Below, piece after piece: positions 29,959 through 38,854 of a DNA stretch of 64,000 nt (position 1 is its first letter; the number at the start of each line of letters is the position of its first letter). The position numbers and the translations under genes are program-made. Source of the DNA: Pullulanibacillus pueri (lineage in GTDB: Bacteria > Bacillota > Bacilli > Bacillales > Sporolactobacillaceae); NCBI RefSeq assembly GCF_014639255.1, contig NZ_BMFV01000001.1:340134-404133 (forward strand). The letters run 5' to 3'. The notes under the pieces were generated by a model, which was given only the letters and a program-made list of their open reading frames with translations, did not search any database and was not told where the DNA came from.

Positions 29959-30711
29959 ATGAAAACTATTTTTAAAACGGATTGTGGCAAGTTAAGAGAC
30001 CACAATGAGGATAACGGCGGAATCTTTACTCGAGAGGGTCGAACACTTGCGCTAGTTGTTGATGGCATGGGGGGGCACAATGCCGGTGATGTTGCAAGTG
30101 CATTGGCTTTAAAAGTCGTCGCTACAGAATGGGATAGCCATCCAGAATTACAGGAATCTCATCAGGTCATCACTTGGTTAGAAAATACCGTGGCATTGGC
30201 CAATAAGAAAATATATGAAAAGGCTCAAAGCGAAGAAGCATGTAAAGGTATGGGGACTACACTTGTTGCCGCTTTTTGTGATGATACACAAGTGATCGTC
30301 GCTAACATAGGGGATAGTCGTTGTTATTTTCTTCCGGAACAAGGGGAGATTATTCAAGTAACTGAGGATGATTCATTAGTGAATGAATTAGTAAAGGCAG
30401 GTCAGCTTTCTAAAGAAGATGCCGATGATCACCCTAAGAAAAATGTCATTACAAAGGCGATAGGAACAATGCCTCAAGTTGAGTGTGAGATTCAACAACT
30501 TTCTTGGTCTAAAGGGGATCGACTCCTTTTATGTTCCGATGGTTTGAGCAATTTGGTTAATGAAAATGATTTATCTCACATTCTGCGGAACACCCTTTCA
30601 ATGGAAGAAAAAGCAGAGGAACTTGTTCGTCTCGCTAATGAGGCGGGCGGCGATGATAATATTACATTAACCATTGTTGAACATGGCGGAGACGATGGTG
30701 AGTCCAAATGA
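29959..30711 (+). CDS. prpC: PP2C-type protein phosphatase PrpC
   Basis: PrpC removes phosphate from Ser/Thr of PrkC and its targets. The 250-residue protein has the metal-binding Asp residues of the PPM family: RDHNEDNGG (near residue 15), LVVDGMGGHNAGDVAS (near 33), ANIGDSRCY (near 115), LLLCSDGLSNLV (near 190) and GGDDNIT (near 231). The preceding SD site is AAAGGGGTG. The 4-base overlap with prkC couples the opposed enzymes, as in B. subtilis. Confidence 0.95.
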   Translation: MKTIFKTDCGKLRDHNEDNGGIFTREGRTLALVVDGMGGHNAGDVASALALKVVATEWDSHPELQESHQVITWLENTVALANKKIYEKAQSEEACKGMGTTLVAAFCDDTQVIVANIGDSRCYFLPEQGEIIQVTEDDSLVNELVKAGQLSKEDADDHPKKNVITKAIGTMPQVECEIQQLSWSKGDRLLLCSDGLSNLVNENDLSHILRNTLSMEEKAEELVRLANEAGGDDNITLTIVEHGGDDGESK

Positions 30712-32816
30712 TCGGAAAACGATTAAATGACCGTTATAAAATCATTTCTCGAGTCGGTGATGGTGGTATGGCGGTTGTATATAAAGCGAAGGATCTTATC
30801 TTAGACCGCTTTTGTGCTGTGAAAATTTTACGTCAACAATTTTCGAATGATGAAGCCTTCATTCGCCGTTTCCGTAGAGAAGCTGAATCGGTCTCAAGTT
30901 TATCACATGCTAATATCGTGAATATATATGATATAGGTGAGGAAGATGACCTCTATTATATTGTTATGGAATACGTTGACGGCACAACATTAAAGACATA
31001 TATTAAACACTTTGCACCTGTGCCCCCAGAAAATGCTGTCTATATTTTAAAGCAAATTGCTGCAGCCATTGAACATGCTCATGAACATGGGATTGTGCAC
31101 AGGGACATTAAACCACAGAATATTTTAATTGATGATCAAGACCAGGTGAAGGTGACCGATTTTGGGATTGCTTTAGGGTTGACATCCGCTACCATTACTT
31201 ACACGAATTCTATTTTAGGCTCGGCTCATTATTTGTCGCCTGAACAAGCGCGTGGGGGAAAGGCCACCGTTAAATCCGATATTTATGGATTTGGTATTGT
31301 CATGTATGAAATGCTAACAGGGCAATTGCCCTTTCCAGGTGATACACCGGTTTCGGTTGCCCTAAAACATTTAAATGATGATTTTATTCATCCAAGAGAA
31401 CTTAATCCTAACCTCCCGCAAAGTTTAGAAAATATTATTCTACGATCTTTAGCGAAGAATCCTGACGATCGCTTTGACAGCATGGGTGACCTTTATGATG
31501 ATCTTACAACAGCCTTAAACCCAGAAAGGATCAATGAACCGAAGTTTTCTCTCGCGAATGAAGATGATCCAGGGGAAACAAAGGTGATGGTACCTTTAAC
31601 GAATAATCAAAGCTCTCCACACGATAGCAAGGCGTCAGTGTCTGCACCTGAAGAAAATGGTGATGAAGAAGAGGAAGAAGAGACACCTACTTCGAAAAAG
31701 AAAGAAAAAAAGAAGGATAAGGGTACAAAAGAGAAAAAGGGCAAGAAGAAAAAACGGGCAGTCCTTTTTATCACTATTGCTATTCTGTTACTTGCCATCA
31801 TTGTAGCCGCCTTATTTTTAGTGCCGAAATGGCTTCGTGTAGACACGGTTGCTGTTCCAAAAGTTAAGGGATTAACCTATGAACAGGCAGCGGATAAGTT
31901 AGAAGCGAAGGAATTCAAGGTTAAACGAAAGAATGTGACTGATGAAGATGCGCCTTCAGGTGTTGTCGTCAGCCAGAATCCTGAAGCGGGCGAAAAAATC
32001 AAGAAAAAATCAACAGTGACGCTTTCGGTAAGTAAAGGACCTGAAAAAGAAACGATTCAAGATTATGTTGGTTATGATATCGAAACCGTTAAGCAACTTG
32101 GTTTGGAAGATAAATTTAAAGATGTTATATATAAGGGAGTGGCTTCGGCTGATGATCCTGTTGGACAAGTCATTGCGCAAACCCCTGATGCTGGTAGTGA
32201 AAATGTTCCCTCTGATACCGTATTACAGATTACCTATAGTACTGGACCAGAGAAAATCACTATTCCAAATATAAAAGGGGATAGCAAAGAAGATGCGAAA
32301 ACTTCCTTAGAAAATCTCGGATTTAAAGTGGCTTATGCTGAGGGAGACTACTCTGATGATATTGAAGAGGGGCATGTGCTAAAAACGGACCCTAGTTTTG
32401 GAAGTACAGCAGAGGAAGGCACTGAAATCACTGTTTACTTATCAAAAGGTAAGGAACTCGAACCAAGAACGACAGTCGAGCCGATAACAGTAACAGTAAA
32501 GCAGGCTGCTGACAGTGGTGATGACGATAAACCAGGAAATGATAAGGACAACGGGAATCAAAACCACAATAGCAATAATGGTAAAGGCAATCCGCCTGAT
32601 AAAGGTGACGACGAGACTCAACCCGTTAATGTTGTTATTTACTATACCGATGCAAAACATGACCACGAACAGTTCGTCAATGAAAGCATTACCGAAACCA
32701 AAGTCTATAACCTTCCACTAACGGTCGACCCTGAAGGTAAGGCGAGTTATCAAGTGTTTAAAGATGGACAGCTTATTGAAGATAAAACGATAAAATACGA
32801 TGATATAAAAGATTAG
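30708..32816 (+). CDS. prkC: PASTA-domain Ser/Thr protein kinase PrkC
   Basis: PrkC is a membrane kinase that senses muropeptides and controls germination, cell-wall and stationary-phase functions in Bacillus. Its 702 residues are arranged as follows. The kinase domain (1 to about 270) has VYKAKDL, catalytic HRDIKPQNIL near residue 130, and DFGIA. An acidic then Lys-rich linker follows. One membrane segment lies at about 350-372 (AVLFITIAILLLAIIVAALF). Three extracellular PASTA domains start near 380, 446 and 517. A C-terminal extension from about 590 is rich in Asp/Asn/Lys with a final beta-rich part. The low-complexity DDDKPGNDKDNGNQNHNSNN stretch in that extension may be a spacer. Confidence 0.95.
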   Translation: MIGKRLNDRYKIISRVGDGGMAVVYKAKDLILDRFCAVKILRQQFSNDEAFIRRFRREAESVSSLSHANIVNIYDIGEEDDLYYIVMEYVDGTTLKTYIKHFAPVPPENAVYILKQIAAAIEHAHEHGIVHRDIKPQNILIDDQDQVKVTDFGIALGLTSATITYTNSILGSAHYLSPEQARGGKATVKSDIYGFGIVMYEMLTGQLPFPGDTPVSVALKHLNDDFIHPRELNPNLPQSLENIILRSLAKNPDDRFDSMGDLYDDLTTALNPERINEPKFSLANEDDPGETKVMVPLTNNQSSPHDSKASVSAPEENGDEEEEEETPTSKKKEKKKDKGTKEKKGKKKKRAVLFITIAILLLAIIVAALFLVPKWLRVDTVAVPKVKGLTYEQAADKLEAKEFKVKRKNVTDEDAPSGVVVSQNPEAGEKIKKKSTVTLSVSKGPEKETIQDYVGYDIETVKQLGLEDKFKDVIYKGVASADDPVGQVIAQTPDAGSENVPSDTVLQITYSTGPEKITIPNIKGDSKEDAKTSLENLGFKVAYAEGDYSDDIEEGHVLKTDPSFGSTAEEGTEITVYLSKGKELEPRTTVEPITVTVKQAADSGDDDKPGNDKDNGNQNHNSNNGKGNPPDKGDDETQPVNVVIYYTDAKHDHEQFVNESITETKVYNLPLTVDPEGKASYQVFKDGQLIEDKTIKYDDIKD

Positions 32817-32831
32817 GATGGGACGGATGAG

Positions 32832-33722
32832 ATGGCAATTGGCAAAATTATAAAGTCACTCAGTGGATTTTATTATATAGAGGACCATGGTGAAATCTAT
32901 CAATGTCGAGGGAGAGGGAATTTCCGTAAAAGGAAATTAACGCCTCTAGTCGGAGATATTGTGGAGTATGAATCCACGAGCCCCACAGATGGGATGGTAC
33001 TTGAGATTCATGAACGTGAGAATGAATTAGTCAGACCGCCGATCTCCAATGTGACTCAAGCGCTTTTGGTATTTTCTGCTAAGGAACCTGAGTTTGATTC
33101 TGGACTTGTTGATCGCTTCCTTGTTCATATAGAAGCGCATCATATAAAGCCCGTTCTCTGTATTACCAAAATGGATCTTGTAAAGGGAAATAAGGAGGCG
33201 CTTGAGGGGATTCACTTTTTCAGTGAAAGGTATGGAGCCATTGGCTATTCTGTCTTTTTGTTAAGTAAAGATGATAGTGCTGATGACCTTGCGGATTTAA
33301 AGCATTGTTTAGAGAACGAAACCACTGTTCTTGCGGGACAATCTGGTGTGGGTAAATCTTCATTGCTTAATAAAATCGATCCACATTTAGATATTGATAC
33401 AGCTAAAATTTCTGAAGCTCTTAATAGAGGGAAACATACAACACGACATGTGGAATTGCTAAAGTTTGCGGGTGGTTATGTGGCCGATACTCCAGGATTT
33501 AGCTCACTTGATTTTACCACTATTGAGACTCAAACATTAGGGGACTGCTTTCCAGAGATCCAAAGGGCTTCTGAAATGTGTAAATTCAGAGGGTGTACCC
33601 ATATTTCTGAACCGGGTTGTGCTGTCAAAGAAGCAGTGGCTTCCGGTCATATTGCCTCCTATCGTTATGAACATTATGAACAATTTTTTACTGAAATCTC
33701 TAATAGAAAGAAGCGGTATTAA
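32832..33722 (+). CDS. rsgA: Ribosome small-subunit GTPase RsgA
   Basis: RsgA (YloQ/CpgA) checks late 30S assembly. The 296-residue protein has an N-terminal OB fold (GKIIKSLSGFYYIED, VGDIVEYE). A circularly permuted GTPase domain has the G4 motif ITKMDLV before the P-loop LAGQSGVGKSSLLNKI (near residue 169) and DTPGFSSLD. The C-terminal zinc site is made by CKFRGCTHISEPGCAV, with His and Cys ligands. Its stop overlaps the rpe start by one base. Order and size match Bacillus. Confidence 0.95.
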   Translation: MAIGKIIKSLSGFYYIEDHGEIYQCRGRGNFRKRKLTPLVGDIVEYESTSPTDGMVLEIHERENELVRPPISNVTQALLVFSAKEPEFDSGLVDRFLVHIEAHHIKPVLCITKMDLVKGNKEALEGIHFFSERYGAIGYSVFLLSKDDSADDLADLKHCLENETTVLAGQSGVGKSSLLNKIDPHLDIDTAKISEALNRGKHTTRHVELLKFAGGYVADTPGFSSLDFTTIETQTLGDCFPEIQRASEMCKFRGCTHISEPGCAVKEAVASGHIASYRYEHYEQFFTEISNRKKRY

Positions 33723-34372
33723 TGGTTAGACGAATAGCCCCTTCCCTTCTGGCAGCGAATTTTGCAGCGTTAGCTTCAGAGGTGGAATCAGTCGAGCAAG
33801 CTGGCGCTGATATTCTGCATATTGATGTTATGGATGGACAGTTTGTCCCTAATATTACCATGGGGACAAATGTTGTTTCGGCACTGAGAAGCTACACCTC
33901 CAGTGAGCTTGACGTCCATTTAATGGTGGAAAGACCCGACCGGTTTATCGAGGCATTTTGTGAGGCGGGTGCAGATTGTATTTCGGTTCATGCTGAGGCC
34001 AGTCCCCATCTCCATCGGACACTTCAATTGATTAAAGAGAAAAAGGTTAAAGCAGGTGTTGCATTGAATCCAGCAACCCCAATTGAGGTTATTAAACACG
34101 TGATAGATGATATTGACTTTTTACTGATTATGACCGTTAATCCAGGATTTGGTGGTCAATCTTTTATTCCACAAATGATTCATAAAATCAAAGAAGCAAG
34201 GGAATTATTAAATGCCTTTGGAAAAGAGATTGATATTGAAGTCGATGGCGGCATAAATATGGAAACTATTGAAGCCTGTGAGGAAGCGGGTGCAACTCTT
34301 TTTGTGGCAGGTTCAGCTGTTTTTAACGAAAAGGATCGTGCATTTGCTATTAATCAGCTTAAAGGTATATAA
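33722..34372 (+). CDS. rpe: Ribulose-5-phosphate 3-epimerase
   Basis: Rpe interconverts ribulose-5-P and xylulose-5-P in the pentose phosphate pathway. The 216-residue TIM barrel shows IAPSLLAANFAAL, HIDVMDGQFVPNITMG with metal-binding His/Asp, DVHLMVERPD, MTVNPGFGGQSFIP and EVDGGIN. It follows rsgA directly as in B. subtilis and ends before a TPP riboswitch that controls the next genes. Confidence 0.97.
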   Translation: MVRRIAPSLLAANFAALASEVESVEQAGADILHIDVMDGQFVPNITMGTNVVSALRSYTSSELDVHLMVERPDRFIEAFCEAGADCISVHAEASPHLHRTLQLIKEKKVKAGVALNPATPIEVIKHVIDDIDFLLIMTVNPGFGGQSFIPQMIHKIKEARELLNAFGKEIDIEVDGGINMETIEACEEAGATLFVAGSAVFNEKDRAFAINQLKGI

Positions 34373-34399
34373 TAAAATCGGCAAATGAATAGTGATGGA

Positions 34400-34527
34400 C
34401 CACATGGGGAGTCTAAGCAGAAGTGGCTTTAAAAGGCTTTTTAAGCGCTTGTTAATAGGCTGAGAGGGAAGTGTGACTTCCGACCCATCGAACCTGATTC
34501 TGGATAATACCTGCGAAGGGAACGTGG
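34400..34527 (+). ncRNA. TPP riboswitch (THI-box)
   Basis: The conserved core is present: GGCTGAGAGGGAAG, then GACCCATCGAACCTGATTC, then TGGATAATACCTGCGAAGGG. Outer bases CCAC and GTGG close the P1 helix. It binds thiamine pyrophosphate and should reduce expression of thiT and thiN when thiamine is plentiful. The expression platform is the terminator at 34548-34583. Confidence 0.95.
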
Positions 34528-34547
34528 CAAACCAATGAACGTGAGGG

Positions 34548-34583
34548 AACCCGTGTGCCTATATGAGGTATGCGGTTTTTTTA
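34548..34583 (+). terminator. TPP riboswitch terminator
   Basis: AACC-GTGTGCCT pairs with AGGTATGCGGTT (several G-U pairs), followed by seven T. It is the expression platform in front of thiT, so control is likely at transcription termination. Confidence 0.82.
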
Positions 34584-34641
34584 TGTCCTTTTACAGAGAG
34601 AATGCACAAATCCTGTTACACTAATTGAGGAGGAGAAGCGT

Positions 34642-35196
34642 TTGAATACACAAACGAATAAGGTTTTACTTTTAACGGAAGCCGCTATCATGATTGCATT
34701 ATCTGTTATTTTAAGTTTTATGAAATTTAGTGGTCCTTGGCTTTATGGGGGATCTGTTTCTTTTGAAATGCTGCCGATTGTTTTATTTGCACTACGAAGA
34801 GGCTTGCTATGGGGGGCTATTTCAGGTGCTGTTTATGGAATTATTGATTGCCTTATAGATCCGTGGGTTGTCCATCCTGTTCAATTTCTCTTGGACTATC
34901 CGGTCGCCTTTTTAGTCGTTGGGTTTGCTGGCCTTTTCAAAATTACAAAAGCACAATCCAATATGAAAAAGGTATGGATCATTATTTCTGCGACAGCACT
35001 GGGGAGTTTTTTAAGACTTGTCAGCCATTTTCTGTCAGGGGTGATATGGTTCGGTTCAGACGCACCAAAAGGAACGCCTGTTGCCGTCTATTCCTTCCTC
35101 TATAGCCTAGGCTACATTTTACCGTCATTTATCCTTATTGCTTTTGTATTATCTTTATTTGTAAAATCAGCCCCTCAGCTGCTTGAAAGGAAGTAA
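34642..35196 (+). CDS. thiT: Thiamine transporter ThiT (ECF substrate-binding component)
   Basis: ThiT is the thiamine-specific S component used by the shared ECF energising module. I start at TTG 34642, just after GAGGAGGAG; the longer frame reaching back to 34570 begins inside the riboswitch terminator and is excluded. The 184-residue product has about six membrane segments and the conserved thiamine-site residues WLYGGSVSFEMLP near residue 36 and IDCLIDPWVVHPVQFLLDYP near 70. The TPP riboswitch upstream confirms the substrate. Confidence 0.93.
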   Translation: MNTQTNKVLLLTEAAIMIALSVILSFMKFSGPWLYGGSVSFEMLPIVLFALRRGLLWGAISGAVYGIIDCLIDPWVVHPVQFLLDYPVAFLVVGFAGLFKITKAQSNMKKVWIIISATALGSFLRLVSHFLSGVIWFGSDAPKGTPVAVYSFLYSLGYILPSFILIAFVLSLFVKSAPQLLERK

Positions 35197-35198
35197 TT

Positions 35199-35834
35199 AT
35201 GGAATACGTTATCTTCGCAGGAGGTCCAACCTCTTACTTGCCAGATTTGAATGATCCGATGTTTGCGCAGGTTCAATGGATTGGTGTTGACCGTGGTACT
35301 TTGCATTTGTTGGAAAATGGAATCATCCCGTTGAAGGCTTTCGGAGATTTTGATTCTATAGATGAGATGGAGCGCCAGGTTATCACTGAGAAAAACATTG
35401 AATTACATACTTTTCAGCCTGAGAAAGATAAAACTGATCTTGAAATTGCTTTGGATTGGGTACTTGCTCAAGCCCCTGACCGTTGTTTTATCATTGGTGC
35501 TACGGGTGGGCGTCTTGATCATGAGCTCATGAATATCCAAATGCTTGTTAAATATGGGTCAAATAAACTTCTTCTTATGGATCGTCAAAATATCGTCACT
35601 CTTTTAAATGCAGGTGCCTATAATATGACTAAAGACACCCGTTACCCTTATTTATCATTGGTGGCATTTTCTCGAAAAATAACTGGAATAACAATGGAGG
35701 GTTTTAAATATCCTTTAAGTAATGCTAGTTTATCATGGGGCGAATCATTATGTATTAGCAATGAATTTGTCCAAGAGCATGCCACAATTTCTATCGAGGA
35801 AGGGATCGCGATCTGTATCCGTAGTCATGATTAA
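35199..35834 (+). CDS. thiN: Thiamine pyrophosphokinase
   Basis: ThiN makes TPP from thiamine and ATP. The 211-residue protein begins EYVIFAGGPTSYLPDLND and has GVDRGTLHLLENG, GDFDSIDE (near residue 50), QPEKDKTDLEIALDW (near 74) and IIGATGGRLDHELMN (near 99), all TPK signatures. In B. subtilis thiN (yloS) also lies after rpe. Here thiT was placed in front, so uptake and activation of thiamine are on one riboswitch-controlled mRNA. Confidence 0.94.
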   Translation: MEYVIFAGGPTSYLPDLNDPMFAQVQWIGVDRGTLHLLENGIIPLKAFGDFDSIDEMERQVITEKNIELHTFQPEKDKTDLEIALDWVLAQAPDRCFIIGATGGRLDHELMNIQMLVKYGSNKLLLMDRQNIVTLLNAGAYNMTKDTRYPYLSLVAFSRKITGITMEGFKYPLSNASLSWGESLCISNEFVQEHATISIEEGIAICIRSHD

Positions 35835-35978
35835 TACCATCTACTGCACTGTCACTTTGAAAAAAAGATAGAAGAATAAGGTACTAATTTAGATTTTGTG
35901 AATATACTAGTAACAAGTCTTTGTTCTTTTATTCAGATTTATAGAGGGAGAAACGGGCCATACGCAAGGAGGAGGATT

Positions 35979-36059
35979 ATGAAGTTTTATACGATCAAAT
36001 TACCGAAGTTTTTAGGTGGCTGTGTTAGAGCGATCTTAGGATCTTTTAAAAAGGGATAA
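35979..36059 (+). CDS. spoVM: Stage V sporulation protein M
   Basis: A 26-residue peptide, MKFYTIKLPKFLGGCVRAIL followed by GSFKKG, almost identical to B. subtilis SpoVM. SpoVM is an amphipathic helix that recognises the convex outer forespore membrane and anchors the coat ATPase SpoIVA. SD site GGAGGAGG, seven bases or less from ATG 35979. Pro at position 9, needed for localisation in B. subtilis, is conserved; Ile15 of B. subtilis is Cys here. It is between thiN and the minus-strand rpmB as in B. subtilis. It is direct evidence for a spore former. Confidence 0.97.
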   Translation: MKFYTIKLPKFLGGCVRAILGSFKKG

Positions 36060-36061
36060 AC

Positions 36062-36088
36062 AAAAAAGCACCAAGTGGGTGCTTTTTT
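36062..36088 (+). terminator. Terminator after spoVM
   Basis: AAAAAAGCACC, loop AAGT, then GGGTGCTTTTTT: a strong stem with T6. Confidence 0.9.
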
Positions 36089-36107
36089 GTGTTTTAATAT
36101 GTAAACC

Positions 36108-36132
36108 AAAAGGCTGTCGCTAAATGACAGCC
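36108..36132 (-). terminator. Terminator of rpmB (minus strand)
   Basis: On the minus strand GGCTGTC, loop ATTTAGC, GACAGCC, then TTTTGGTTT. Confidence 0.85.
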
Positions 36133-36147
36133 GGCTTTGTCTTACTA

Positions 36148-36336
36148 TTATACGCGTTCAACTTTACCTGATTTCAACGCTTTAGTGGAGACATAAACAC
36201 GCTTTGGTTTGCCATCAACTAAAATGCGGACTTTTTGTAGGTTCGCTTTAAATTTACGCTTTGATTTATTCTCTGCGAAAGAGCGATTTTGACCGAACTT
36301 TGTTGTTTTACCAGTAACATAACATTTTTTACCCAT
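36148..36336 (-). CDS. rpmB: Ribosomal protein L28 (bL28)
   Basis: This 62-residue protein begins [20 protein letters not shown] and has [15 protein letters not shown], a clear bL28 without the zinc-binding Cys set (only one Cys, near the start), the C-minus form. Minus orientation and position after spoVM match B. subtilis. SD site AAAAGGAGG lies close upstream of ATG 36336. Confidence 0.97.
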   Translation of the reverse strand: MGKKCYVTGKTTKFGQNRSFAENKSKRKFKANLQKVRILVDGKPKRVYVSTKALKSGKVERV

Positions 36337-36770
36337 AATCTTAACCTCCTTTTAAAGCTGTCAACCTCGCGAATCTCGTACCGATAGCGAAGAAGACAAG
36401 AATGGCGAGGGCGTTTCTATGTTTTATCATTAAAGATATCTCAAGAGGCCCTATACAAACCAATATAAATACAAATACGCATTTTATCTTATCATTATTT
36501 GCGATGGTTTTCAAGATGTAGACGATAAGAGGCTTGATAAATGTTCTGCAATTAAAAGACTCCCTATGCTCGGCTTCGAATCCCTTGAAAAAAGTGGGGA
36601 TCCTAGCGGGTTTTGCAGGGGAGTGAAAAAATCTTAGGTTTATAGTAGAATAGAGAGAAAGGATGTTCATGAGGTAGGGATAAACATTGCCGTCTCATTT
36701 TTTGGACCTTGTTTGTCCGCCTTTCTGAACACGTACATAAAGAGATCATTTATTTAAGGAGTGTTTTCCT
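36337..36770. other. Intergenic region rpmB-yloU
   Basis: Divergent genes, so both promoters lie here. Directly upstream of rpmB the minus strand has CCCTCGCC...GCGAGGTTGACAG (a 6-bp stem, 36366-36403), possibly a leader structure. A 109-codon ORF on the minus strand (36341-36670) begins without an SD site and overlaps this structure; I see no protein family in it and do not accept it. Confidence 0.4.
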
Positions 36771-37136
36771 GTGGCAATTGAACTTAGAACGGATTTTGGA
36801 CCTATTGACGTTACGATTGATGTCGTCGCAACGATCGCAGGAGGGGCAGCAGTTGATTGTTATGGGATCATCGGTATGGCCTCACAAAGGCAGATAAAGG
36901 ATGGGTTAACCGAACTTTTACGTCGAGAGAATTTCAGTCGCGGCGTTATTGTCCGCCAAGAGAATGACGAACTCATTATCGACATGTACATCATTGTCAG
37001 TTATGGTACGAAAATTTCTGAAGTGGCCCACAATGTACAAACAAAAGTAAAATATACTTTGAATCAAATGTTAGGCATTGATGTTCATGCTGTAAATATC
37101 TTTGTTCAAGGCGTAAGAATGACAACTAGTGATTAA
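36771..37136 (+). CDS. yloU: Asp23/Gls24 family envelope stress-response protein YloU
   Basis: A 121-residue protein with an Asp23/Gls24 domain: GPIDVTIDVVATIAGGAAVD, YGIIGMAS, and YIIVSYGTKISEVAHNVQTK. It starts at GTG 36771 behind AAGGAG. Asp23 proteins associate with the cell envelope and respond to alkaline or envelope stress in staphylococci. In most Bacillales this gene precedes yloV, encoding a DAK2-domain protein, and the pair is likely functionally linked to membrane lipid state. No signal peptide or membrane segment is seen. Confidence 0.9.
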   Translation: MAIELRTDFGPIDVTIDVVATIAGGAAVDCYGIIGMASQRQIKDGLTELLRRENFSRGVIVRQENDELIIDMYIIVSYGTKISEVAHNVQTKVKYTLNQMLGIDVHAVNIFVQGVRMTTSD

Positions 37137-37153
37137 TCTAGGAGGAAATATTT

Positions 37154-38836
37154 GTGGTCAAACGATCCTTAAATACACAACAATTTAAGTTACTGCTTCA
37201 GAAAGGAGCAGACCAATTAACGGCTCATTCAAGTACTATTAATGCACTGAACGTTTTTCCGGTCCCTGATGGAGATACCGGTACGAATATGTCGTTAACC
37301 ATAAAGTCGGGCATTCGCCATGTTTTAGATGGCGATCCTGGCACCGTTGGTGAGACAGCAATCTTATTTGCCAAGGGGCTTTTGATGGGAGCAAGAGGCA
37401 ATTCTGGTGTTATTCTCTCTCAGCTTTTCCGAGGTTTTTCTAAGGTGCTCGAAAATGAAATAGAATTGACCGCGGGAAAATGGGCAGAGGCATTACAGGC
37501 GGGTGTTGATACAGCATATAAAGCAGTAATGAAACCTGTAGAAGGGACAATTCTAACGGTGGCGAAAGACGCTGCAAATGTTGCTATAAAACAAGCCCAA
37601 CATCATGAAAGCCTTGAGAAGGTCCTGCAGGAAACGTTGAAAGCAGCTAAACGATCACTTGATCTGACGCCGCAATTACTTCCTTTGCTTAAAGAAGTCG
37701 GTGTTGTTGATTCTGGTGGGCGTGGACTCGTCGCTATTTACGAGGGTTTTGTGATGGCTATATCTGAAGCGGACGAGACGTCAGTGGAAATTAAAGCATC
37801 TGTGAATTTGGATGAAAAAGTGGATGAACTTCACGATCATAATGCCCATGCCTTTATGAAGACTGAGGATATAAAATATGGCTATTGCACAGAATTTATG
37901 GTTCGGTTTGATCAAAAAAGTGCTATTTCTTTTAATGAATCCGCTTTCCGGGAACGGTTGTCTCAAGATGGGGATTCTCTCTTAGTCGTTGCTGATGATG
38001 AGTTATTAAAGGTTCATGTTCATACTGAAAAGCCAGGAATGATGTTGTCCCTAGCGCAAGACTTTGGTGAACTCATAAAAATCAAAGTGGAAAATATGAG
38101 AGAGCAGCATGCAGGATTGCTTTCGCAAACTCAAACTAAAAAAAAGGTAAAAAGTGATCAAAATGCTAAGCGGGAAAAGATTCCTTATGGTATCGTTACT
38201 GTTGCGATAGGAAAAGGTGTAAAGGCGCTTTTTGAAAGTATTGGTGCCACTGTTGTTTTAGAGGGCGGCCAAACGATGAATCCTAGCACTGAAGACCTTG
38301 TCAAAGCAATTGAAGACACGCATGCGGAAAAGGTTTTTATCCTCCCAAATAATAGCAACATCGTGATGGCGGCCAGTCAAGCTGCAGAAGTTGTAGACCT
38401 TCCAGTTGAAGTCATTAAGACAAAATCGATTCCTCAAGGAATGGCTGCTTTACTCGCCTTTAATGCAGAAGCAGATTTAGATCAAAATGCCAAGCATATG
38501 ACCGAGGCTGTCCAACAAGTAAAATCAGGTCAGATTACTTATGCTGTTCGAGATACTTCTGTGAATGGTGTGCCTATAAAGAAAAATGATTTTATCGGTT
38601 TGCTTAATGGTGACATTTTAGCCTCGAAGCCAGAACGTATGGACACGGCCATTGAACTGCTAAAACATATGATTAATGACGACGATGAAATTGTCACATT
38701 GATCTATGGAGAGAACGTTAATGAATCGGAAGCCTTTCAACTTTCTGAGGCTATACAAGCGCTTTTTGAGGATGTTGAAATCGAAATTCATTCTGGAGGA
38801 CAGCCTCTCTATGATTATTTAATTGCAGTTGAGTAG
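37154..38836 (+). CDS. yloV: DAK2-domain fatty-acid kinase-like protein YloV (FakA family)
   Basis: At 560 residues this is the full-length FakA/YloV type. The N-terminal DhaL (DAK2) domain has the Mg-ATP-binding Asp cluster FPVPDGDTGTNMSLT (near residue 33) and GARGNSGVILSQ (near 80). A middle domain with KTEDIKYGYCTEFMVRF and a C-terminal domain with VFILPNNSNIVMAASQA follow. S. aureus FakA phosphorylates fatty acids bound to FakB (DegV-fold) partners for membrane lipid synthesis; FakB proteins must be elsewhere. Starts at GTG behind AGGAGG. Proximity to fapR-plsX-fab genes agrees with a lipid role. Confidence 0.9.
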   Translation: MVKRSLNTQQFKLLLQKGADQLTAHSSTINALNVFPVPDGDTGTNMSLTIKSGIRHVLDGDPGTVGETAILFAKGLLMGARGNSGVILSQLFRGFSKVLENEIELTAGKWAEALQAGVDTAYKAVMKPVEGTILTVAKDAANVAIKQAQHHESLEKVLQETLKAAKRSLDLTPQLLPLLKEVGVVDSGGRGLVAIYEGFVMAISEADETSVEIKASVNLDEKVDELHDHNAHAFMKTEDIKYGYCTEFMVRFDQKSAISFNESAFRERLSQDGDSLLVVADDELLKVHVHTEKPGMMLSLAQDFGELIKIKVENMREQHAGLLSQTQTKKKVKSDQNAKREKIPYGIVTVAIGKGVKALFESIGATVVLEGGQTMNPSTEDLVKAIEDTHAEKVFILPNNSNIVMAASQAAEVVDLPVEVIKTKSIPQGMAALLAFNAEADLDQNAKHMTEAVQQVKSGQITYAVRDTSVNGVPIKKNDFIGLLNGDILASKPERMDTAIELLKHMINDDDEIVTLIYGENVNESEAFQLSEAIQALFEDVEIEIHSGGQPLYDYLIAVE

Positions 38837-38854
38837 TGGAATGAGGGATAAGTT

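Noticed and set aside
34570..34641. Longer N-terminus for ThiT
   Set aside because: It would begin inside the riboswitch terminator; the SD site GAGGAGGAG points to TTG 34642.
36341..36670. 109-codon minus-strand ORF upstream of rpmB
   Set aside because: No SD site or recognisable domain; it overlaps the probable promoter and leader of rpmB.
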